From CAZDET01 sp964504335 (GTDB taxonomy: Bacteria; Bacteroidota; Bacteroidia; Chitinophagales; Saprospiraceae): DNA of 37,044 nucleotides. Below the pieces are notes generated by a model that was not told the DNA's origin, ran no database searches, and worked only from the letters and a program-made list of their open reading frames with translations. Every line of letters begins with the position of its first letter. Within the stretch, counting starts at the first letter, position 1. The translations under genes and the position numbers were made by a program. This document shows, one piece after another, positions 24,490-31,409 of the stretch. The stretch lies in assembly GCA_964504335.1 (NCBI GenBank), contig CAZDET010000053.1, positions 1 to 37,044 of the forward strand, written 5' to 3'.

Positions 24490-25155
24490 ATGCAATACAC
24501 CAAAGAATTTACGCGCTACGCCCAGCTCGATCACGGGCTGGACGAGCAGCAATTAGGGCGCTACAACCGGCAAAACCTGCGCGGCTTTTCCCCGGTTGTT
24601 ATTGAGGAGCGGCAGCTGAACGTCGCTCAATTAGACGTCTTCAGTCGCTTGATGATGGACCGCATTATCTTCCTGGGCGTCCCGATCGATGATTATGTGG
24701 CCAACGTGGTGCAGGCGCAGTTGCTCTTTCTGCAAAGTACCGACCCGAAGCGAGATATTTCGCTGTACATCAATTCACCCGGCGGCTCCGTGACGGCGGG
24801 CCTCGGGATCTACGATACAATGCGATACGTGAGTCCCGATGTAGCCACTATCTGTACCAGCATGGCGGCGAGTATGGGAGCCGTACTACTTTCTTCGGGA
24901 GCCGAAGGCAAGCGATCCGTTCTGCCGCACGCCCGGGTAATGATTCACCAGCCGGCCGGTGGCATGCAGGGGCAGGTTTCCGACATGGAAATCACCTATA
25001 AATTATTCAAAGATCTCCAGGCGGAATTGTACCAGATCCTGGCCGATAATACCGGGCAACCCTACGAGCGCATCGAAGAAGACTGCGACCGCGACCGCTG
25101 GATGCGTGCGGAGGAAGCCCGCACCTACGGGCTTGTAGACGAGGTGTTTGAGTAG
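24490..25155 (+). CDS. clpP: ATP-dependent Clp protease proteolytic subunit ClpP
   Basis: 221 residues. The catalytic triad is visible: Ser128 in TSMAASMGAVLL, His153 in RVMIHQPAGG and Asp202 in CDRDRWM. ISLYINSPGGSVTAGLGIYD is the family signature. ClpP forms the two-ring chamber that, with ClpX or another Hsp100 ATPase, degrades unfolded and tagged proteins. Unlike in many bacteria, clpX and tig are not adjacent, so a second clpP may exist elsewhere (inference). A perfect 17-bp palindrome lies upstream. Confidence 0.95.
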   Translation: MQYTKEFTRYAQLDHGLDEQQLGRYNRQNLRGFSPVVIEERQLNVAQLDVFSRLMMDRIIFLGVPIDDYVANVVQAQLLFLQSTDPKRDISLYINSPGGSVTAGLGIYDTMRYVSPDVATICTSMAASMGAVLLSSGAEGKRSVLPHARVMIHQPAGGMQGQVSDMEITYKLFKDLQAELYQILADNTGQPYERIEEDCDRDRWMRAEEARTYGLVDEVFE

Positions 25156-25351
25156 GCCGTTCTTTAACCCTGATGACGAAACAAAACAATTATTCGGGCC
25201 GTTCCAATTTATTAAATCTAACAACAGCTTTTTCCAAATGAACGGTCGTGTCCGCATACCACAGGATGAGACTTTCTTTTTAAATTAGCAGATGCGATCG
25301 GCCATTTGGCTTTTTTAGAACTCTAACCACCCGACTAAACGGAATCAGGCG

Positions 25352-28138
25352 ATGAAGGATTTTTCTTACGTGGCGAACGCTACACCTGCCTATATTGACG
25401 AATTATATCAACGCTTCCAACAAGATCCGGAGACAGTGGAAGCCGGATGGCGGGATTTTTTCCGCGGTTTCGACTTCGCCCACAGCGGCAACGGCGACGG
25501 CCAAAACGGAGCTACCGCCACTGCTCCAATCGATGCGGTTCAGATTTCCAAAGAATTAAAAGTGCTCGCCATGATCAAGGCCTTTCGCGTACGCGGGCAC
25601 ATGGAAGCCGACATAAACCCCCTCGGGCTGGAGCGCGACGTGGAGGTGAACATCGATTTACACGACTTTGGGCTGGAAGATGAAGACCTGCAGCGCTCTT
25701 TCCAATGCGCCTCCGAAGTAGGTATGAACGCCGGGTCAACGCTGGCTGAAATCCTCAGCCACCTCAAGACGATTTACTGCGGGAAGATTGGTTTTGAATA
25801 CCACCACATCGCCAGTCGCGACAAGCGCCGTTGGCTACGTACACGCATCGAAAAACACGACCCCAAACAGTCTTACGGAATTTCCCAGGCGAAAAAGCGC
25901 CGCATTCTGGAAAAGCTCAACGGTGCCGTGGTCTTCGAAAACTTCCTGCACAAAAAATACCTCGCCCAAAAGCGCTTTTCGTTAGAGGGCGGTGAAAATG
26001 CCATCGTTGGTCTGGATACGATCATCAATAAGGCCGCCGAAGACCGCGTAGAGGAAATCGTGATCGGGATGGCCCACCGGGGGCGGCTCAATGTGCTGGC
26101 CAATATCATGGGCAAAACCTACGCCAATATCTTCAATGAATTCGAGGGAATGGCGGTTCCGGATCTCAGCTTTGGCGATGGGGACGTGAAGTACCACCTG
26201 GGCTTTAGCTCCCAGGTCGAAACCACCTCGGGCAAACAGGTGCACCTCAAGTTGGTACCCAACCCCAGCCACCTCGAAGCCGTCAACCCCGTCGTGGAGG
26301 GCTTTGCACGCGCCAAGGCCGATATTCTGTACGAAAGCGACTACGACCGCATTTTGCCCATTCTCATTCACGGCGATGCTGCCGTGGCCGGGCAGGGTGT
26401 CGTCTTCGAGACCGTCCAGATGAGTGGCCTGGAAGGCTACTACACCGGTGGCACCATTCATTTGGTAATCAACAACCAGATTGGATTTACCACTGACCTC
26501 GACGACGCGCGAACCTCCTTCTACTCCACCGGAACCGCTGCCGTAGTGGCAGCACCCGTCTTCCACGTCAATGGCGACGATCCGGAGGCCGTCGTTTACG
26601 CCTGCGAAATGGCGATGGAATACCGCCAGCAGTTCAACAGCGATGTGTTTATCGACCTGGTTTGCTACCGCAAGCACGGCCACAACGAGGGAGATGACCC
26701 ACAGTTCACGCAACCCAAAATGTACGATGCGATCGCTTCGCACAAGGACCCCCGCGAGATCTACACCGATGTACTAGTCCATCGGGGCGACGTAGACAGC
26801 GAACTGGCCAAGGAAATGGAGAATCAATTCTGGCAGTACCTGCAGGAGCGCCTCGACGAAGTCCGCGAATCAAATCTGCCTTATGCCTACCAACAGCCGG
26901 AACAAGCCTGGCGCCAACTGAATAAGATGCCGGAGCCCGAAGAGTTCCAAAGCTCTCCGGAAACGGGTATCGCCAAAGAAACTATCGTCCGCATTTTCGA
27001 TCACCTGGCCAATCTGCCCGATGACTTCACCCCCCTGTCGAAGGTGAAGCGCTTGATGAAAAACGTCAAAAAACTCCGCCAAAACGACCAACTCGATTGG
27101 GCGATGGGGGAGTTGGCCGCCTACGGCAGTATTCTGCTCGAAGGTAAAGACGTGCGCATGAGCGGTCAGGATGTGCGTCGCGGCACGTTCAGCCACCGCC
27201 ACGCCGTACTGCGGGATGCCGAAGACTATTCCGAGTACAACCGCCTCAGCGATATGGCACCCGATCAGGGGGAATTCCGCATCTACAATTCGCTGCTCTC
27301 CGAGTTTGCGGTACTCGGATTTGAATACGGCTACTCACTGGCTACCCCGGATGCACTCGTCGTTTGGGAGGCACAGTTTGGAGATTTCTCGAACGGTGCC
27401 CAAACCATCTTCGATCAATTTATCAGCGCCGGCCTGTCTAAGTGGCGCCGGATGAGTGGCTTGGTAGCACTCCTACCCCACGGATACGAAGGGCAAGGCC
27501 CCGAGCACTCCAGCGCCCGGCTCGAGCGCTTCCTGCAGCTTTGCGCCGAATTCAATATGACGGTGGCAAACGTCACGCAGCCGGCCAACTTCTTCCACCT
27601 GATACGCCGGCAGCTAGCCCGTCCTTTCCGGCGGCCACTCATCGTGATGTCGCCCAAATCACTGCTGCGTCATCCCGAGGTAATCAGCCCCATCGATGCC
27701 TTTGTGTCCGGCACGAAATTTCAGGAAATCATCGATGATACCGACGTAGGCCCCCGGTCTGCCAAGAAGGTGCGCCGTATCGTGCTCTGTTCGGGTAAGG
27801 TCTATTTCGATCTGCTTCACTACAAGCGCGAACACAAGATCAAAGATATCGCCCTGGTACGCCTGGAACAGCTGTACCCACTGTCCTCTAATCAGCTGAA
27901 TGACATCCTGAACAAGTACAGCGAAGCGGAGGATGTCGTCTGGGTACAGGAAGAACCCTCCAATATGGGGGCCTGGTCGTACATCACAAATATCTTTCAT
28001 TATGCCGATATGGTCGACCTGAAGGGGCGCCCACTGAAGTACGTAGCACGGAAGTCCAGCTCCTCTCCGGCCACCGGCTTTAAGAAGGTGCACGATGAAG
28101 AGCAAGCCCAGATCATAAACGATGCAATGACTTTTTAA
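25352..28138 (+). CDS. sucA: 2-oxoglutarate dehydrogenase E1 component
   Basis: 928 residues, the normal length of OdhA/SucA. The N-terminal 40 residues (YIDELYQRFQQDPETVEAGW) are the E1 N-terminal domain that binds the partner E2. Thiamine-diphosphate enzyme motifs follow: GMAHRGRLNVLANIMGK, HGDAAVAGQGVVFET, GGTIHLVINNQIGFTT and KHGHNEGDDPQFTQP. The C-terminal domain carries VWVQEEPSNMGAW. It decarboxylates 2-oxoglutarate in the citric acid cycle. No sucB follows; the next gene is porX, 63 bp downstream. Confidence 0.96.
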   Translation: MKDFSYVANATPAYIDELYQRFQQDPETVEAGWRDFFRGFDFAHSGNGDGQNGATATAPIDAVQISKELKVLAMIKAFRVRGHMEADINPLGLERDVEVNIDLHDFGLEDEDLQRSFQCASEVGMNAGSTLAEILSHLKTIYCGKIGFEYHHIASRDKRRWLRTRIEKHDPKQSYGISQAKKRRILEKLNGAVVFENFLHKKYLAQKRFSLEGGENAIVGLDTIINKAAEDRVEEIVIGMAHRGRLNVLANIMGKTYANIFNEFEGMAVPDLSFGDGDVKYHLGFSSQVETTSGKQVHLKLVPNPSHLEAVNPVVEGFARAKADILYESDYDRILPILIHGDAAVAGQGVVFETVQMSGLEGYYTGGTIHLVINNQIGFTTDLDDARTSFYSTGTAAVVAAPVFHVNGDDPEAVVYACEMAMEYRQQFNSDVFIDLVCYRKHGHNEGDDPQFTQPKMYDAIASHKDPREIYTDVLVHRGDVDSELAKEMENQFWQYLQERLDEVRESNLPYAYQQPEQAWRQLNKMPEPEEFQSSPETGIAKETIVRIFDHLANLPDDFTPLSKVKRLMKNVKKLRQNDQLDWAMGELAAYGSILLEGKDVRMSGQDVRRGTFSHRHAVLRDAEDYSEYNRLSDMAPDQGEFRIYNSLLSEFAVLGFEYGYSLATPDALVVWEAQFGDFSNGAQTIFDQFISAGLSKWRRMSGLVALLPHGYEGQGPEHSSARLERFLQLCAEFNMTVANVTQPANFFHLIRRQLARPFRRPLIVMSPKSLLRHPEVISPIDAFVSGTKFQEIIDDTDVGPRSAKKVRRIVLCSGKVYFDLLHYKREHKIKDIALVRLEQLYPLSSNQLNDILNKYSEAEDVVWVQEEPSNMGAWSYITNIFHYADMVDLKGRPLKYVARKSSSSPATGFKKVHDEEQAQIINDAMTF

Positions 28139-28201
28139 CGTTTGGAGTCTGAATAATCAGTAAATAGCACATTACACTCCCCAAACTTCACACTTTATTA
28201 C

Positions 28202-29758
28202 ATGGACTCCATTAAAATCCTCTGGGCCGACGATGAGATCGACGTGCTCAAGCCTCAATTGCTTTTCCTGGAAAAGAAAGGGTACCAAGTCGTCACCGTT
28301 ACCAACGGCTACGATGCCCTCGAAGAACTGGAAGAGCAAAATGATATCGACGTCGTTTTTCTCGATGAAAGCATGCCGGGGCTGACCGGCCTGGAGACGC
28401 TTTCCAAAGTGAAAGAGAGCAGTCCGAATATGCCCGTGGTCATGATTACCAAGAACGAGGCGGAGACCGTAATGGAGGAGGCCCTCGGCTCACAGATTTC
28501 CGACTACCTGATCAAGCCGGTCAATCCAAACCAAATCCTGCTCACCCTCAAAAAAATCGTCGATAATAAACGGCTAGTCCGCGAGAAAACAAGCTCGGAT
28601 TACCAGCAGGAGTTCCGGCAGATATTCATGGAAATCAATTCGGGGCTCGACACCGAGGCCTGGGCGGATATTTATCGCAAAATCATCAATTGGGAGATCA
28701 AAATCGACAACTCCAATTCCACCGAGATGAGCGACATTCTCGCCATGCAAAAGAGCGAGGCCAATGCGAGCTTTTCCAAATTCATCGTCAAGAACTACCT
28801 GAAGTGGATGAAGGAGGACGCCGATCGGCCCATCATGAGCGATAACCTGATGCGCGAGAAGGTGCTTCCACTCCTACAGAATGATACTCCCACGGTGTTG
28901 GTGCTGCTCGATAATATGCGCTACGATCAGTGGCGCGTCCTGAAGCCCATCATCACCGAATTTTACCGAATCGAAGAAGAGGATTACTTCTACAGCATCC
29001 TGCCCACTTCAACTCAGTATAGCCGAAACGCCATCTTTGCCGGGCTCATGCCCGCCGAAATCGAAAAGCACTACGGGGAGTGGTGGAAGAACGATAATGA
29101 CGAAGGCGGCAAGAATATGTTCGAAGCAGAATTGTTATCCGAACAACTCCGCCGACTAGTGCGCCGGGATATTAAGCACGACTACGTCAAAGTGACGAAT
29201 AATAACCACGCCAAGCAAATCCTCGACAAAGCACTCGACTACCTCCACAACGACCTGACGGTGATCGTCTACAACTTCATCGATATGCTTTCTCACGCAC
29301 GCACGGAGATGGAGGTGCTGAAAGAATTGGCCGGCGACGAAAAGGCCTACCGCTCGCTGACCAAGTCGTGGTTTGAAAATTCGCCCCTCTGGCAGGCCCT
29401 CCAGCGCATGGCAGATCGGGATTTACAGCTCGTCATCACGACCGACCACGGCACGATTCGCGTGAATTCGCCTTCCAAAGTAATCGGCGATCGCGAAACG
29501 ACGACCAACCTACGCTACAAAGTGGGCAAAAACCTCCAGTACAACCGCAACGACGTCCTCGAGGTCCGCAATCCCGCCAAAGCCAGGCTGCCGCGACCCA
29601 ATGTCAGCTCTACGTTCATCTTTGCCAAGGAGGATAAGTACTTCCTCTATCCGAATAACTACACCTACTACAACAACTACTACCGCAATACCTTCCAGCA
29701 CGGCGGCATCAGCCTGGAAGAGGTCATTTGTCCGGTTGTGCGTCTGCGGCCGAAGTAG
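28202..29758 (+). CDS. porX: PorX, response regulator with PglZ phosphatase domain
   Basis: 518 residues. The receiver domain (1-125) has the acidic pair Asp10-Asp11, phosphoacceptor Asp55 in VVFLDESMPG and Lys105 in DYLIKPVNP. A helical linker (about 130-205) leads to the PglZ alkaline-phosphatase-like domain, with metal-binding segments VLVLLDNMRYDQWR, PTSTQYSRNAIF and TTDHGTIRV. PorX, with its kinase PorY, controls type IX secretion genes in Bacteroidota, and the PglZ domain has phosphodiesterase activity on small oligonucleotides. This points to a type IX secretion system in the organism, though no secretion genes are in this window. Confidence 0.94.
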   Translation: MDSIKILWADDEIDVLKPQLLFLEKKGYQVVTVTNGYDALEELEEQNDIDVVFLDESMPGLTGLETLSKVKESSPNMPVVMITKNEAETVMEEALGSQISDYLIKPVNPNQILLTLKKIVDNKRLVREKTSSDYQQEFRQIFMEINSGLDTEAWADIYRKIINWEIKIDNSNSTEMSDILAMQKSEANASFSKFIVKNYLKWMKEDADRPIMSDNLMREKVLPLLQNDTPTVLVLLDNMRYDQWRVLKPIITEFYRIEEEDYFYSILPTSTQYSRNAIFAGLMPAEIEKHYGEWWKNDNDEGGKNMFEAELLSEQLRRLVRRDIKHDYVKVTNNNHAKQILDKALDYLHNDLTVIVYNFIDMLSHARTEMEVLKELAGDEKAYRSLTKSWFENSPLWQALQRMADRDLQLVITTDHGTIRVNSPSKVIGDRETTTNLRYKVGKNLQYNRNDVLEVRNPAKARLPRPNVSSTFIFAKEDKYFLYPNNYTYYNNYYRNTFQHGGISLEEVICPVVRLRPK

Positions 29759-29819
29759 TTTATTTCCTGGAAATCGGATAATCCTTGAAAACCCGGAGGC
29801 ATCGGGGTTGGGGAATGCC

Positions 29820-29827
29820 TAATTTTG
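29820..29827 (+). promoter_or_regulatory. TAATTTTG box (Bacteroidota -7 element)
   Basis: Matches TAnnTTTG exactly, about 52 bp before the ATG at 29880. It lies in the loop of a 6-bp hairpin (AATGCC and GGCATT). No TTG is found at the ideal distance upstream. Confidence 0.35.
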
Positions 29828-29879
29828 GGGCATTGCATGTAACTGCAACAACACCATCACCTAAACCCAACCCAATTCC

Positions 29880-30863
29880 ATGGCTAGAATTAGCACGTTT
29901 GAACTATTGTCCAAACGAATCGGACCTCCCGGTGGCATCATCGGGAATTACGATTACAACAACCCGCTCAATGCCGCCTTCCGTCGGTTACTCCAAGGTT
30001 ATTACCTCACTGTAGGTAATTTTAACATGCGCAAAGTCCGCCTTCAAATGCGGGCCGTCTTTCCCCGAATCGATACGTGTGAGACCCAAACTCCATTCAG
30101 CGCCCCGGAGCGCGAACTGGTCGGAGGGGTATCTGCAAATCACGTCTATGCATTCGACATAACGGGCGACAATCAAACCGCAGCCGCACCCCGTATTTTG
30201 CTCGGTGCCATGCAGGAAATTCCAACCTTTAATCCAAACAGCCGGACCTACACCACGCGTACGTTTAAGCTCTGCACCTGCCAGACGGGAATGGTCAACC
30301 TGTTGCCCAACCCCTCCTCCTCGGGTCAGGTTGTTCCCCTGCTGGAAATCCGTGGATACGTCGAGATCGTGCAGGTAGCCGGATTCTTCTTGGAGAACGG
30401 CATCATCGTCTTCGTACAGACGGCACCGGAAGTTGACCTCCTATTTACGCCGGAGCACCGCGGTACATTCCTCGACGATCGCTTTCCGGTTTTCGCCGGG
30501 CCGCTACCCGACTTTGACTTCGATCAATCCATCCACGCACTACCCACTGCCACCGGTGGAGCGGAAATGACCATTCCAAAGCGGAGCTACATCTTCCCGC
30601 AGATTCCAATCTTTACCACCATTGTCGATCGGGACATCCAGCAATTCATCGAACTCCAGGGCCTGCCGGCCCGCATCGATTTTCTCGGACGTGTCGTGCT
30701 GGAAGACGAAGGCATCAAACGCATCACCGAGCAGGTAGAACGCGCCGAACAAATCGCCGGGAAACCAGCCCGCCCGCTGCGCAGCATATTCCAGGATATC
30801 GAATACGAACTCCAAACCCTCTACGACCCGAAAGGAGGCGAAGAGGAGCCGTTTCCCAGATAA
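29880..30863 (+). CDS. Unrecognised 327-residue protein
   Basis: I do not recognise the family. There is no signal peptide, lipobox or transmembrane helix, so it is probably cytoplasmic or exported by another route. The N-terminal part begins MARISTFELLSKRIGPPGG and contains a paired-cysteine word CTCQTG near residue 140. The middle part is strand-rich with repeated hydrophobic blocks. The C-terminal part (about 275-327) looks helical (IKRITEQVERAEQIAGK) and ends acidic. Codon use and base composition match its neighbours, which argues for a genuine gene. A possible promoter precedes it and a strong terminator follows 20 bp after the stop, so it is likely a single-gene unit. Confidence 0.75.
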   Translation: MARISTFELLSKRIGPPGGIIGNYDYNNPLNAAFRRLLQGYYLTVGNFNMRKVRLQMRAVFPRIDTCETQTPFSAPERELVGGVSANHVYAFDITGDNQTAAAPRILLGAMQEIPTFNPNSRTYTTRTFKLCTCQTGMVNLLPNPSSSGQVVPLLEIRGYVEIVQVAGFFLENGIIVFVQTAPEVDLLFTPEHRGTFLDDRFPVFAGPLPDFDFDQSIHALPTATGGAEMTIPKRSYIFPQIPIFTTIVDRDIQQFIELQGLPARIDFLGRVVLEDEGIKRITEQVERAEQIAGKPARPLRSIFQDIEYELQTLYDPKGGEEEPFPR

Positions 30864-30882
30864 TTTCTGTTGAGTGATTGCC

Positions 30883-30930
30883 AGTCACCACGCCCCGCAT
30901 AGCCGGGTGCCGTGGTGGCTTTTTATTTTT
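30883..30930 (+). terminator. Rho-independent terminator after the unrecognised gene
   Basis: Arms AGTCACCACG (30883-30892) and CGTGGTGGCT (30911-30920), 10 bp with one G-U, followed by a T-rich tract. It lies 20 bp after the stop of the preceding gene and just before the operators of the BlaI operon. Confidence 0.85.
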
Positions 30931-30932
30931 AT

Positions 30933-30948
30933 TACGATTAAAATCGTA
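30933..30948. promoter_or_regulatory. BlaI-type operator O3, TACGATTAAAATCGTA
   Basis: A 16-bp palindrome with TACGA half sites in inverted order, spaced by six bases. It matches the two operators nearer the start codon and lies 32 bp (about three helix turns) upstream of the first of them. Confidence 0.65.
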
Positions 30949-30955
30949 CTTCTAC

Positions 30956-30986
30956 TTGCTTTACTACGATTGTTCTCGTACTTTTG
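30956..30986 (+). promoter_or_regulatory. Bacteroidota promoter of the BlaI operon
   Basis: TTG (30956-30958), a 20-bp spacer and TACTTTTG (30979-30986), an exact match to the TTG-N19-21-TAnnTTTG consensus. The -7 box lies in the loop between the two arms of the inverted repeat, so bound repressor would block RNA polymerase. Confidence 0.75.
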
Positions 30987-31006
30987 ATACGAGAACAATC
31001 GTAGTA
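30962..31006. promoter_or_regulatory. Paired operators O1 and O2 in a perfect 19-bp inverted repeat
   Basis: Arms TACTACGATTGTTCTCGTA (30962-30980) and its exact reverse complement (30988-31006) are separated by 7 bp. Each arm holds a palindrome of the form TACGA-N6-TCGTA: O1 at 30965-30980 and O2 at 30988-31003. The right arm ends 4 bp before the ATG of the repressor gene. BlaI/MecI proteins bind such short dyads as dimers. Confidence 0.75.
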
Positions 31007-31010
31007 TTTC

Positions 31011-31409
31011 ATGTCAAAGCAACCCACGCATCAACCGACTGCTTCCGAACTGGCTGTTTTACAGCTACTTTGGTCGCACGGCCCGCTCAGCGTCAAGCAG
31101 GTCCACGAGACCCTTTCGGCCGAAAAGCCCGTCGTGTACACGACGGTCCTGAAAACCATGCAAGTCATGCTCGAGCGCGGCATGCTTCAGCGCGAATCCG
31201 TTGGCCGCAAGCATATCTACCAGGCCGCCATCACCCAGGAGGAAACGCAAAACCACCTACTCGATACCTTTCTGCAACGCACCTTTGGCGGTTCGGCCAA
31301 ACGGCTCGTCATGCGGGCACTTGGCAATTATAAGACCACGCCGCAGGATATCGAGGAGCTGAAAGCACTCATCAATAAACTTGAAAAAAATAAAAACGAC
31401 GACGCATGA
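31011..31409 (+). CDS. BlaI/MecI/CopY family transcriptional repressor
   Basis: 132 residues. The winged helix-turn-helix (about 10-75) has the BlaI words TASELAVLQLLWSHGPLSVKQV, VYTTVLKTMQVMLERGML and the wing SVGRKHIYQ. The C-terminal helical domain (about 80-130) mediates dimerisation. In BlaI systems the repressor is removed by proteolysis triggered by the partner sensor protease. Here the partner is encoded next, with a 4-bp ATGA overlap (31406-31409), and three operators precede the gene, so it most likely controls its own operon. Confidence 0.92.
   Translation: MSKQPTHQPTASELAVLQLLWSHGPLSVKQVHETLSAEKPVVYTTVLKTMQVMLERGMLQRESVGRKHIYQAAITQEETQNHLLDTFLQRTFGGSAKRLVMRALGNYKTTPQDIEELKALINKLEKNKNDDA

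Noticed and set aside
25982..26743. 253-codon frame antisense to sucA
   Set aside because: Shadow of a long conserved gene with strong codon bias; no protein family pattern.
28140..28186. Imperfect hairpin between sucA and porX (GTTTGG and CCAAAC arms)
   Set aside because: Bulged stem, long loop and no T run; too weak to call a terminator.
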